Source of the DNA: a virus
Virus record (IMG/VR): IMGVR_UViG_3300046005_000547
Location: 124,001 to 188,000 of that record
Direction: 5' to 3' (one strand)
DNA length: 64,000 nucleotides
The notes beneath the pieces are model-generated. The model did not search any database and was not told the DNA's origin. It saw nothing but the letters and a program-made list of their open reading frames with translations. The position numbers were made by a program, and so were the translations under genes. Positions 9,085-17,394 of the stretch are shown here, piece by piece. Numbering within the stretch: the first letter of the stretch is position 1; each line of letters starts with the position of its first letter.

Positions 9085-11853
9085 ATGACAATAAACACAG
9101 ATACTTTACCAAAAGGATTGTATGTACCAAAACGATATGCAAAACAATCTAATATCAAACAGATTCAATTAGCCAATGTCAAAAGATTAGTTATTGCGTT
9201 AGAGGAAGCTGGTGTAACAAATGATGTATGTCAAGCTGCTGTATTAGGGATTTGTTCTGTTGAATCGGGATTTCTTCCTATTGAAGAATTGTATTCTGGT
9301 AACGATAAACAAGCGTATTTTACTCAACAATATTGTACAAGGAAAGGATTACCTGCGTCTCAATGGATTTACTATGGTAAAGGTATTATACAATTAACGG
9401 GTCTGGCTACATATAAAGATACAACAAAATGGTACAAGATAATCTACAAGGAAGATCCAGGAATTATCGAGGATCCGTTTAAAGTAATGAAAGATGATAT
9501 GATGATGAAAATTGTTGTATCTTTCCTATTCATGAAATTACCAAAATTAAGAGATATCCAATCATCACCCGATATTTTCACTATCATACAACAAAAGGTT
9601 AATAGTGGAACCAAAGATAAACATTTCTCCGAGAAACGTCAACGATATGAATTCTTCAAGTCGTTAGGTTCCGGATCAAAACCGACAACAGAAGGTCTTG
9701 CTTCTTTACCTCAAGTTAAAGAAGCATCAATGCCTCCAGAATATTCTCCTGTTACGCCTAAACCATCATACAAAGATTCTGGTAACACCGAACCCCAAAG
9801 AACTGATTCTGAAATATCAAAAGAACCTGCTCATAAACAAGAAGCATTCAGGGAAAATAGAGATGCCAATTTTTCTGAAATTGGATTTACAGATCCACAA
9901 GGTAAATATCCTCTAAGAGAATACATGAATGAATCTGACGTCAATAGATTATCAAGAGGTGTGTTAAGAAGGACTTGTATTGAATTTAAAGATTCAATTA
10001 GAAATGTTGGTATAGATCTACCATTTGGGAAGGAATATGAACAACCAAAATGTCCTATTTCGGCTCAATATCCATTTAATAAAGTAACGGAAACAGAATC
10101 TGGACATGTAATTGAATTAGATGATACACCAGGTAATGAACGTACACATTATTTCCATAGATCTGGTACATTCACCGAAATTGATGCCAATGGTACTACA
10201 GTTAATCAAATCATTGGTGATAATTATTCTATAATGGAAAGGAATGGATATGTTTATGTCAAAGGATCTTGTAATCTAACGGTAGAAGGACAAATTAACA
10301 TTAAATGTAATTCAGATGTTAATTTAGAAGTCAATGGTGATGCAAATTGCGCTTTCCATAATGATGTCACGGTTGGTGTAGCAAACGATTTAAATTTTAA
10401 TGTTGGTAACAATTTCAATCTTTCTATTGGTGGAGATTATAACCTAGAAACTGGAACTGTTGATAACAATCCAAAAGATACCAAAGAAGAAGATAAAGTG
10501 TATGGTGGATTTACGTATCGTTCGAAAGGTATACTCGGATTTGAATCTTCCGCTGGTATTTTCTTTAAATCTGGTAAAGATATAACATCATCTTCTTCTG
10601 GCGTGACATCGATAAGTTCTGGTGACAATTTGATTTTGTCTACGGGTAAAAGTTATTATCTTACTGCTTCATCTAATGTAACATTATCAAGTGGGTCCGA
10701 TATATTCTTATCGGCGTCATCTACTAACATATCAGGAGATTTACCATTAGAAGGATTCGTGACAAATAATCATGATACTGGTAATAGAACTGGTGCGAGT
10801 AATTCAGCACCAAAATCTCCAGACAATTCCCCTAAGATAGAGGAATTAGATATTTCGTTCAATCCTGTTTCCACTGTTAAAGTTGGCGATGAAGACGAAA
10901 GTAAGAATTTAGTTTCGGAAAATAGTAATTTCAAACGTAAATCTTTCAACAGGAAGTATCCAGAAGTGTTATCTTCTAATCAATCCATATTGGAACAATT
11001 ACAACCACCGGAGAGATCCGTCAGAGAAAATTCTAAATTCGAAAATGAAGATAATATGTCAAGAGAATTTAAAGAATATGATGAACGTAAATCTGCTGCT
11101 TTCCCAGATTTAAAAGATAAAGAAAAAGAACCAACTCCTCCACCAAACCCAGAAGCAAAACCAGATGAAAAAGTGGACGAAGATAAAGGTATGTCCGATA
11201 CGCATAAATCTCCTGAAGAAGTTTCCAAACCAACATCTAATCCTGAGATTCATAAAACTATTAGGAATAGTAAAGATTTTCCTTTGTCATTTAAAATCAG
11301 TAAGAATTTCACGTTGGGATCTTTTGTACCATTGAATGCGATGCCGCAGGATATACAATTACCAAAAGGATTAACGGATACTGGACCATCTCATATATTA
11401 TACAAACGAGAAGATCTAGTGGATAATCTAGCGTATCTAGCTGAAAATGTTGCTGAGGTATTATATGAAATGTTAGGTCCATCTAGAGGTAAGTATTCTT
11501 GTCAATCTCAAACTGGGGTATGGTGTGTGAATGATGGGTTGAGAACTAAGGCATCCGAGAATGGTAAGATTACTGGGTCAGACCATTTCAAAGGTAGGGC
11601 AATGGATATGAGATTGGATCCTAAGAAATCAAGATCTCAGATGTATAATCTTGTTCTTGATATTAAGAAGGCTTTACCTACATGGAAGCATTTGATATTG
11701 GAATATAGGGGAAGTGACCAGAATTGGATTCATATTTCATACGGAACTGAAACTGTTATGTCCACTGGTCAATCTGATGGTTCGTCAAACGAAAAAAGAA
11801 CATACACTTACGTAAATGATAAGAAAGTGTCCGAGAAGTTTGTATTGTATTAA
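9085..11853 (+). CDS. 5: Tail lysin/spike: GH19-like lysozyme, beta-helix, M15-type peptidase
   Basis: 922 residues with three parts. Residues ~15-200 resemble a GH19/lysozyme-type muramidase, with a VESGF glutamate near residue 60 and YYGKGIIQLTG at ~97-106. Residues ~320-560 contain GHVIELDDTPG followed by short N/V/G-rich strands, like the gp5/VgrG beta-helix needle. After a charged linker, residues ~775-900 have SDHFKGRAMDMRLDP and NWIHISY, the H...D...H zinc pattern of M15 D-Ala-D-Ala peptidases. It probably opens peptidoglycan during infection with two chemistries. AAGGAT precedes the ATG. Confidence 0.75.
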   Translation: MTINTDTLPKGLYVPKRYAKQSNIKQIQLANVKRLVIALEEAGVTNDVCQAAVLGICSVESGFLPIEELYSGNDKQAYFTQQYCTRKGLPASQWIYYGKGIIQLTGLATYKDTTKWYKIIYKEDPGIIEDPFKVMKDDMMMKIVVSFLFMKLPKLRDIQSSPDIFTIIQQKVNSGTKDKHFSEKRQRYEFFKSLGSGSKPTTEGLASLPQVKEASMPPEYSPVTPKPSYKDSGNTEPQRTDSEISKEPAHKQEAFRENRDANFSEIGFTDPQGKYPLREYMNESDVNRLSRGVLRRTCIEFKDSIRNVGIDLPFGKEYEQPKCPISAQYPFNKVTETESGHVIELDDTPGNERTHYFHRSGTFTEIDANGTTVNQIIGDNYSIMERNGYVYVKGSCNLTVEGQINIKCNSDVNLEVNGDANCAFHNDVTVGVANDLNFNVGNNFNLSIGGDYNLETGTVDNNPKDTKEEDKVYGGFTYRSKGILGFESSAGIFFKSGKDITSSSSGVTSISSGDNLILSTGKSYYLTASSNVTLSSGSDIFLSASSTNISGDLPLEGFVTNNHDTGNRTGASNSAPKSPDNSPKIEELDISFNPVSTVKVGDEDESKNLVSENSNFKRKSFNRKYPEVLSSNQSILEQLQPPERSVRENSKFENEDNMSREFKEYDERKSAAFPDLKDKEKEPTPPPNPEAKPDEKVDEDKGMSDTHKSPEEVSKPTSNPEIHKTIRNSKDFPLSFKISKNFTLGSFVPLNAMPQDIQLPKGLTDTGPSHILYKREDLVDNLAYLAENVAEVLYEMLGPSRGKYSCQSQTGVWCVNDGLRTKASENGKITGSDHFKGRAMDMRLDPKKSRSQMYNLVLDIKKALPTWKHLILEYRGSDQNWIHISYGTETVMSTGQSDGSSNEKRTYTYVNDKKVSEKFVLY

Positions 11854-11860
11854 TTGAAAA

Positions 11861-11890
11861 ATCCCGATAGATGAAAATGTCTATCGGGAT
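11861..11890. terminator. Bidirectional stem-loop terminator
   Basis: ATCCCGATAGA at 11861-11871 pairs exactly with TCTATCGGGAT at 11880-11890, with A-rich and T-rich flanks on the two sides. It separates the plus-strand baseplate operon from the convergent minus gene. Confidence 0.9.
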
Positions 11891-11895
11891 TCGTT

Positions 11896-12258
11896 TTATT
11901 TGTAATTTAATCTAACATCAGATAAATCATTCAATTGTAAAGGATCTACTTTAAGTGTCTTCTTGAATCTATCAAATTCATCATCATCCCAATTATCACC
12001 TTCTTTCCAAAATTTGATAATCTTAGACGAGTTCAATTCAACATATCTAATAACAATTTTCTTTTCTTTATCAGACATTTTAGTTTTATCTACCACTATT
12101 CTGAGTTGAGGAACAGATATTGTTAATTGTTCTTGTTTATCAGGGAAATTTGGATAGTATTTCACTCTACATCCATGAGACCCTTGTTCTGTTGAAATAT
12201 ATACAACACCTTTAGATAATCCAGTTTTAGATGGACCCAAATTTGCCATTTCAAACAT
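11896..12258 (-). CDS. Unknown protein; N-terminal peptide cut by in-frame TGA
   Basis: The 120-residue frame starts at ATG 12258 and reads MFEMANLGPSKTGL. An in-frame ATG at 12303 with a much stronger ribosome site (GGAGGTAATAAAA) reads MKTFKE, then TGA at 12283-12285, then REEIEDST into this frame. The interrupted leader matches the MKTFKEFRE start of the gene at 29.4 kb. A nonsense change has therefore apparently separated a capsid-targeting-like leader from the body. Translation may restart at 12258. No function is recognised for the body. Confidence 0.6.
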   Translation of the reverse strand: MFEMANLGPSKTGLSKGVVYISTEQGSHGCRVKYYPNFPDKQEQLTISVPQLRIVVDKTKMSDKEKKIVIRYVELNSSKIIKFWKEGDNWDDDEFDRFKKTLKVDPLQLNDLSDVRLNYK

Positions 12259-12335
12259 TGTTGAATCTTCTATTTCTTCGCGTCATTCTTTAAATGTTTT
12301 CATTTTTATTACCTCCAAATACATATTTTTATTCT

Positions 12336-12363
12336 ATTATAATGATTTTTAGATTCATCGAAA
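12336..12363 (-). promoter_or_regulatory. Early-type promoter
   Basis: Minus strand TTTCGA (12358-12363), 16-nt spacer, TATAAT (12336-12341), followed by AGA. The same arrangement recurs at 13.3, 36.4 and 63.7 kb. It lies 33 bases upstream of the ATG at 12303. Confidence 0.7.
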
Positions 12364-12386
12364 GACTTTTCTTTACGCAATAAAAA

Positions 12387-12410
12387 CCATTAGACTTTTA
12401 CATCTAATGG
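12387..12410. terminator. Stem-loop terminator
   Basis: CCATTAGA (12387-12394) pairs with TCTAATGG (12403-12410), followed by GATTTTTATT on plus and preceded by a run of A, so it can act on both strands. Confidence 0.8.
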
Positions 12411-12420
12411 GATTTTTATT

Positions 12421-12900
12421 TTAATTTTCTTCAGGTAATCGTTTAGGATAGAATGAAATTGATACATATCCTTTATTTGGTACAACTTCAGCGGGTTGTA
12501 CATATTCATGTTTAGAACACATACCAGATACATGAGATTGTAATTGTTTGAATTTAGATAGTTCCATGATGGTAGTATTATCATCAACCATTGTTTTATT
12601 TGGCGGTGTTACGATAAATGGATATGTGATTACAATTTTACCACCCGTTTTCTTAACATATGATTCTGTATTAGAATCATCAACATAGTCTTCGATAACA
12701 CCAATCAATCTACCAAGATCGTTACCAGATCTTGGATCTTTCTTTTTCAAATCGGTTAATACGGATCCTCCGAATTTTTCACCAAATTTGGTTGGGTCTA
12801 ATTTCTTATCTTTCATTTTAAATGATGTCATCGGATCTACGGCAATCTCGTTGACAAATTGTTCCATGACGATTGCTTGGAATTGTTTAAATGTACTCAT
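12421..12900 (-). CDS. Putative head-associated protein with CTS-like N-terminus
   Basis: 159 residues. It begins MSTFKQFQAIVMEQF, similar to the MKTFKEF starts elsewhere in this genome and to the capsid-targeting peptide of T4 internal proteins (MKTYQEF). Possible gp21-type cleavage sites are VME|Q and VNE|I. The rest is a mixed alpha/beta domain ending SISFYPKRLPEEN that I do not recognise. A late TAAATA element lies ~35 bases upstream, consistent with a virion protein. Confidence 0.55.
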   Translation of the reverse strand: MSTFKQFQAIVMEQFVNEIAVDPMTSFKMKDKKLDPTKFGEKFGGSVLTDLKKKDPRSGNDLGRLIGVIEDYVDDSNTESYVKKTGGKIVITYPFIVTPPNKTMVDDNTTIMELSKFKQLQSHVSGMCSKHEYVQPAEVVPNKGYVSISFYPKRLPEEN

Positions 12901-12934
12901 TGTTTTGTTTCCCTATATTATATGTTATTATATG

Positions 12935-12942
12935 TTATTTAG
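12935..12942 (-). promoter_or_regulatory. Late promoter element
   Basis: The minus strand reads CACTAAATAACA around 12935-12942, the T4-type late -10 core TAAATA, about 35 bases before the start at 12900. Two TATAATA stretches sit just downstream. Confidence 0.5.
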
Positions 12943-12959
12943 TGTTTCAATAACAAAAA

Positions 12960-12987
12960 TGCCGAAACAACCTAAGTCATTTCGGCA
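12960..12987. terminator. Stem-loop terminator
   Basis: TGCCGAAA (12960-12967) pairs with TTTCGGCA (12980-12987), flanked by A and T runs. It ends the small minus gene at 12993. Confidence 0.85.
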
Positions 12988-12992
12988 TTTTA

Positions 12993-13199
12993 TTAACCAA
13001 CGTTTGCTTCGATAATAAGTTTAGAAGCTAACAACGCTTGACCAATTTTCAAATCAAGACCAATTCTGTGTAACAATTCAATAATAAGGAATTGGAAATT
13101 TACATTACAATTTTCGGTCATCACTAGATCCATAATTGAATCTAATTGAGTTTCTGTTAATTGGTCTTCAAATTCTTTTAAAGTAGCGAAAATGTTCAT
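12993..13199 (-). CDS. Small unknown helical protein
   Basis: 68 residues, MNIFATLKEFEDQLTETQLD and onwards, predicted mostly helical with a hydrophobic C-terminal third. It lies between a terminator and an early-type promoter at 13340-13367, so it forms a one-gene early unit. No family recognised. Confidence 0.6.
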   Translation of the reverse strand: MNIFATLKEFEDQLTETQLDSIMDLVMTENCNVNFQFLIIELLHRIGLDLKIGQALLASKLIIEANVG

Positions 13200-13339
13200 T
13201 TTAACATCCTATAAGATAAAGTTTAAGCTCAAACGAGCGATTAAGTTTAATTTATAAGAATTAACCTATAATCAACCGATTTTAGTCGGGATATAGATTA
13301 GGAACTTATCCAAATTGTTAAAGAGCTAACTTAAAATCT

Positions 13340-13367
13340 ATTATAAATGTTTTCTTTAACATCGAAA
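13340..13367 (-). promoter_or_regulatory. Early-type promoter
   Basis: Minus TTTCGA (13362-13367), 16-nt spacer, TATAAT-like TTATAATAGA with the -10 at 13340-13345. It drives the 68-residue gene. The 227-base gap also contains an AACCGATTTTAGTCGGG-like short stem near 13280. Confidence 0.6.
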
Positions 13368-13389
13368 GAAATATCTTATAATCGTCGTG

Positions 13390-13400
13390 TTAAATAATAA
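13390..13400 (+). promoter_or_regulatory. Late promoter element
   Basis: TTAAATAATAA at 13390-13400, a T4-type TAAATA core 27 bases before the ATG at 13427. Confidence 0.5.
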
Positions 13401-13426
13401 CATCAAACACATTAAAGGAAATTCCA

Positions 13427-13783
13427 ATGAATTCAAAAATGCCACAACTAATTGCTTTATTATTCGACGCAAGAAATAAAGCCCATTATGCTCATCTTCA
13501 GACGACATCTTACGCACAACACATTGCATTAGGAAGTTATTATGAATCAATTGTAGGATTAGCTGATTCTTTAGTTGAAAATCATCAAGGTCGATACGGT
13601 ATCATTCAACAATATCCTACGGTCAATAATCCAACAGATCCAATTTTGTTGATTACAACTGTTCGTTCTTGGATTGACGCAAATAGAGCAGAATGTTCAG
13701 AGTTCTCAGAAATCCAAAACATCATCGATGAAGTTCAATCGTTAAACAATTCTACATTGTATAAATTGAACACTTTAAAATAA
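13427..13783 (+). CDS. DUF5856-like / Dps-like small helical protein
   Basis: 118 residues. The start (LLFDARNKAHYAHLQTTSYA ... HIALGSYYESIVGLADSLVE) resembles the phage DUF5856 family, whose helices and His/Glu spacing recall a Dps/ferritin-type bundle. The function is unknown. It is preceded by AAAGGAA and a late element, and followed nine bases later by the frameshifted structural gene. Confidence 0.6.
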   Translation: MNSKMPQLIALLFDARNKAHYAHLQTTSYAQHIALGSYYESIVGLADSLVENHQGRYGIIQQYPTVNNPTDPILLITTVRSWIDANRAECSEFSEIQNIIDEVQSLNNSTLYKLNTLK

Positions 13784-13792
13784 GGGGTAATT

Positions 13793-14057
13793 ATGAAGAA
13801 AGTTTTTCTTAAAAAATCAATCGACAACTAATGGCCAAGAGATAACCCAATTCTTCGGAGGTGCAGCTTCCGCTATCCAAGTGAATGGTACAGGAACTTA
13901 TAACGTGTCACTATATGGATCTTTAGACGGTGTGTTCTATTCTCATATGATTACGGTTACTTCTAATGAAATCTATCAATTAGATTCTTTATCTGACGCA
14001 CATTTCAAATTAGTTGTTAATTCTAACAACGGTCTTCTTACGGTTATAATTTCATGA
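13793..14057 (+). pseudogene. Frameshifted small structural protein
   Basis: ATG 13793, with a GGGG ribosome site, reads MKKVFLKKSIDN and stops. Skipping one base after the A6 run (13811-13816) gives MKKVFLKKQSTTNGQEITQ and an open frame of ~87 residues to the TGA at 14055-14057. That stop overlaps the next gene's ATG. The restored protein has the GTGTYNVSLYGSLDGVFYS pattern seen in small phage surface proteins. It could be a mutation, an assembly indel or a +1 programmed shift. Confidence 0.65.
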
Positions 14058-14731
14058 TTACTTTAAGTGATTTAAAAGTGCTCACTTGGGCAGAGCGTCC
14101 AGTTGCAACAAGCGTTAAACCGTATGTTGATAGATTATTTTTTACGGATATCGGTGTGGGTGGCTCGGAATGGTATAGCGATGGTACTAGATGGTGCGCG
14201 GTTGGTGGTCAAGTTATTTTAAAATCACTTAAAACAACCGTTTCAATTCCAACTGTAAGCTGGTCAGCGAGTACAGGCACAAAAGATTTTGCACTCGACT
14301 ATAGTATTCCAGCGGGTTTATTAAACGCTGGCGATATTATCGAGTGCGAAGCGTTGGTGAATTGCTCTGAGGGAACATCCGTACAAGGGTTATATTTAAA
14401 TTTTTTTGTCGCAGGTTCGATTCAAATATCACAAATATCAAACGCGACACTGACATATAACGCTAATGCAAATACTAATATCAACACAAATTCACGAGCG
14501 TGCATGATTGGCGCAGCGCGATTAGATTCTAGCACGCTAATTTCAGGGGTAAGACCTGCATCACCTGCTGGTTTTGGTGTTCAAGCTAACTCAATGGTGC
14601 TTAGACAAGCTGTAATAAGCAACGTCAGTACAAACGCACTACCGATTACCGCAAAAGCAACTGCGACTACAGCATCGACAGGAACGTTAGCCATTGAATC
14701 GTACACAATTACACTCAAAACCTGCGGATAA
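14054..14731 (+). CDS. Fibre-like structural protein, foreign composition
   Basis: 225 residues: a short N-terminal attachment-like region (WYSDGTRWCAVGG), then a Ser/Thr/Ala-rich beta domain. It uses more GC-rich codons (GCG, CGT, GGC) than its neighbours, like the module at 45.5-47 kb, suggesting transfer from another phage. It is coupled by ATGA to the preceding broken gene. Probably a virion surface or tail-fibre component; no catalytic motif seen. Confidence 0.55.
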   Translation: MITLSDLKVLTWAERPVATSVKPYVDRLFFTDIGVGGSEWYSDGTRWCAVGGQVILKSLKTTVSIPTVSWSASTGTKDFALDYSIPAGLLNAGDIIECEALVNCSEGTSVQGLYLNFFVAGSIQISQISNATLTYNANANTNINTNSRACMIGAARLDSSTLISGVRPASPAGFGVQANSMVLRQAVISNVSTNALPITAKATATTASTGTLAIESYTITLKTCG

Positions 14732-14732
14732 G

Positions 14733-14828
14733 GATAAGCTCGAACTGTTAGCTGTTTTGGAAGAACGCACATTACGTCAACGTAAGATTTTGTCGTATCT
14801 AACCGACATTGAGTTTTCTCTAATGTAG
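14733..14828 (+). pseudogene. Short 3' gene fragment
   Basis: Right after the upstream stop, the -1 frame encodes 31 residues (DKLELLAVLEERTLRQRKIL ...) to a TAG at 14826. It has no good start codon. It shares the higher-GC composition of the preceding gene, so it is likely the tail end of an imported neighbour. Confidence 0.4.
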
Positions 14829-14849
14829 TTTTAACCGAATGTCAAAGAA

Positions 14850-14878
14850 ATCCCAGACAATTTAACGTTGTCTGGGAT
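14850..14878. terminator. Bidirectional terminator
   Basis: ATCCCAGACAA (14850-14860) pairs with TTGTCTGGGAT (14868-14878) between convergent transcription units. Confidence 0.9.
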
Positions 14879-14901
14879 TCTTCTATAATTGGTATCTATG
14901 T

Positions 14902-15165
14902 TTAAATCTTCTTAAATTTGGTTGGTTTGAATGGTTCACTTGTTACGATTCTAACGGAATAACTATGAAATGATTTGTATACATCAACTCCGATAATACA
15001 TCGTTTGTTGTCCGTTTCCATCGGCAATAAACCGGATTCCCATAATTGTTCTATCTTACCATTCAATCGTTTTTCAAGTTCAGGTTGACAATTTCCATAA
15101 TAATCAGATTCAGGAAAATGACAACATCTCCAAATCTTATCAAATATAAATTGAACATTTTTCAT
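14902..15165 (-). CDS. Unknown small protein
   Basis: 87 residues (MKNVQFIFDKIWRCCHFPES ...). It is the last gene of a three-gene minus operon (14902-16083) whose nearest upstream promoter is cassette A at 16203-16231. Start ATG; it immediately follows the upstream gene's stop. No motif recognised. Confidence 0.6.
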   Translation of the reverse strand: MKNVQFIFDKIWRCCHFPESDYYGNCQPELEKRLNGKIEQLWESGLLPMETDNKRCIIGVDVYKSFHSYSVRIVTSEPFKPTKFKKI

Positions 15166-15729
15166 TTAGATTACCATTCTATCAACATTAACTGATTCAA
15201 TCCTTTCGAAATATCCACTCCAAGGAAACGTATTAAATACAATTTCTTGTCCATCTTCTGCTCTGTATGTAATAATCCACGAATTAGACCAATCAGAATA
15301 ATGTTTATCATTATCTTTTAAATTGATTTCAACATTATCAAATTGTGGATACTCCGATTTAAATTTATCTCTCAATTCAGTTAATGATATTTTGGTTCTA
15401 TTACATCTAAACAATTCTTCAATATCTTTTGTTTCCTCGATAAATTCACTGAATCTATCGGCAATCTTCTCATCTAAGAATACACCTAGTCCTTCTGTTT
15501 GTCCGCAATACGAATACCCAAACGAATCTCCTGTTGAATATTCTATCCAGACAACATATAATCTATCACCAGATTGAATATCCAATGATGTTACGATATC
15601 CGGTTGTTGATTGACAAATTTAATTGATTTTAATTTGTTTTTATAACTTTCATGCCATTCGCCATATAGTTCTTCCGCTACTCTGGAATCTGTTAAATTA
15701 GAACTAATTACACATTCAATACCTTTCAT
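15166..15729 (-). CDS. Unknown protein
   Basis: 187 residues, mixed alpha/beta. The GDSFGYSYCGQTEGLGVFLD segment and a closing PWSGYFERIESV resemble a phage protein family of unknown role seen in early regions. It abuts its two neighbours by 0-3 bases, so it is operonic. Confidence 0.65.
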   Translation of the reverse strand: MKGIECVISSNLTDSRVAEELYGEWHESYKNKLKSIKFVNQQPDIVTSLDIQSGDRLYVVWIEYSTGDSFGYSYCGQTEGLGVFLDEKIADRFSEFIEETKDIEELFRCNRTKISLTELRDKFKSEYPQFDNVEINLKDNDKHYSDWSNSWIITYRAEDGQEIVFNTFPWSGYFERIESVNVDRMVI

Positions 15730-15732
15730 ATC

Positions 15733-16083
15733 TCACCATTCAACAATAATTCTAATGCCATCATCTTCCTTCTTAGAGGAAACCTTATACCCTAATTCAA
15801 TCAATTTATCTAAAGATCGTTTTTGATAACAATAAGAACCTTTATAGAAGTATTTGAATGAACATTTGAACTCACCTTTAGCTGCTTTCTTTTTGATTTG
15901 GAATAACCAATTATCAACAAACATTTGTAATTTGTTCTGTTGACGTTTAGAGATCCAATGAGCCCGTTTTGCTGTAAATATAGAATCCCAAGGTTCATTA
16001 TCGCAATAATCGAATCCTGGATCTATAATTTCATTTGTGTCTTCAAACATTCCTGAATCTTTAATACCTTTTAAACTATACAT
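15733..16083 (-). CDS. Unknown basic protein
   Basis: 116 residues, lysine-rich, containing WISKRQQNKLQMFVDNWLFQ. First gene of the operon. AGGAGAAAG precedes the ATG. A weak TTTTAT-N17-TATAAT promoter lies at 16107-16135, and cassette A's promoter is ~120 bases upstream. No family recognised. Confidence 0.6.
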   Translation of the reverse strand: MYSLKGIKDSGMFEDTNEIIDPGFDYCDNEPWDSIFTAKRAHWISKRQQNKLQMFVDNWLFQIKKKAAKGEFKCSFKYFYKGSYCYQKRSLDKLIELGYKVSSKKEDDGIRIIVEW

Positions 16084-16202
16084 TTGCTTTCTCCTAAGTT
16101 GAAATTATTATATGTTAAATTGATAAAATATAAAAGTCGAGGAAGATACTATAAGAATATTAAAAACCATTAATAACTCTAGCTGAAACATCGACATAGT
16201 CT

Positions 16203-16231
16203 AGTATACGCTTGTTTTATCGATTTCGAAA
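16203..16231 (-). promoter_or_regulatory. Cassette A promoter
   Basis: TTTCGA at 16226-16231, 17-nt spacer, TATACT at 16203-16208, then AGACTATGTCGATG. It faces the 14902-16083 operon. Confidence 0.7.
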
Positions 16232-16479
16232 GGAGTTTCTCGATGATTGTAATTTACACATTCGATTAACATTTCATCTTAAAGGCTCTTTCGATACATG
16301 GTATCTATTGATTCGATGTTATCGTTTAATTTAACAGTCCATATTGTTGATTTAAGATGGATTGATTATATCTTGTAGAGTTGATTGACATAATACAGGA
16401 AGATTCCACTAGGATGGATTATTGGACAAATAATGGATGTTAACAATTCAACATAGAACTATTATAATGTAAATTCCAA

Positions 16480-16660
16480 ACAATAAAAATCCCGAAAGAA
16501 CTTTTGATTCAATCGGGATCTGAATGGCAGAGATTTTATGTTGAATAATTGATTAAATTAATACTCGATAAAGACATATTATTGTTCTTGTAGTAATATA
16601 AAAGACATTAAAGAATACTAAAACGTATTAATAGAACTAACTCAAACCGTCGACATAGTC
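16480..16660 (-). ncRNA. Predicted cassette B transcript
   Basis: The promoter here is TTGACT (16685-16690), N17, TATACT (16662-16667), a canonical sigma70 version. The transcript would run to the stem ATCCCGA/TCGGGAT at 16489-16519, whose minus strand continues TTTTTATTG. The micro-frame at the 5' end is broken (MSTV then stop), so a non-coding or decayed product is likely. Confidence 0.5.
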
Positions 16661-16949
16661 TAGTATACGCTCGTTTTATCGAAAAGTCAAGAGAAAACTT
16701 TAACTTGTAATAATCATATTCGATGTCTAAGATTATCTTTCGATACGTTTAAGACTCTTTCGATGTTTGATTATAGTTGATTCGATACCCTCACTTAATT
16801 TAACATGGAAATTTGTTGATTTAAGATGGATTGGTTATATCCTGTAGAGTTGAATGATGTATATTGGAAAGATTCCACTAGGATGGATTATTGGACAAAT
16901 AACGGTTGTTATGTGAATGATTTGGAATAGGTATATTGTAAATTTTAAA

Positions 16950-17105
16950 CAATAAAAATCCCACTCAGAATAAATCTGGTGGGATCTGATACGCAGAGAT
17001 TTTAATGTTGAATTATTGTATAGAATATACTCGATAAAGAGTCTTGTAGTAATATAGAAGAACACTTAATGAAAGTAAAGGTAATAACTGAAACGTCGAC
17101 ATAGT
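16950..17105 (-). ncRNA. Predicted cassette C transcript
   Basis: Promoter TTTCGA (17131-17136), N17, TATAGT (17108-17113). Stop signal at stem CCCAC-CAGA/TCTG-GTGGG, 16958-16985, with a T tail on minus. A 29-codon frame starts at 17102 almost on the predicted first transcribed base (MSTFQLLPLLSLSVLLYYYK ...). Whether it is translated is unknown. Confidence 0.5.
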
Positions 17106-17394
17106 CTACTATACTACATTTTCTAGGATTTCGAAAGGAGTATTCTTATCCTGTAATAATCATATTCGATATGTCGTACATCGAAAGGATTATCTTAAGA
17201 TGTCCTCGATACATGATGATTACAGTTTCGATGTTCTTGTTTAATATAGACATCCATATTTGGATTTTAAGATGGATTGATTATATGACATAGAGTTGAT
17301 TGGTATATATTGTTTAAACTCCATTAGGATGGAATAACGAGCAAATAATGATTGTTATCAAACCAATATGGAATTGATATATTGTAAATTGAAT

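Noticed and set aside
12258-12303. TGA reassigned to tryptophan or another amino acid
   Set aside because: TGA ends many genes at tight ATGA overlaps (for example gp53), so it functions as a stop in this phage.
16197-16240. Plus-strand promoter CTGAAA-N17-TATACG and a plus-strand ribosome site AAGGAG in the cassettes
   Set aside because: The same bases read on minus give TTTCGA-N17-TATACT with AGA, matching promoters elsewhere, and the stem-loops carry their T tracts on minus; no plus start codon follows the AAGGAG.
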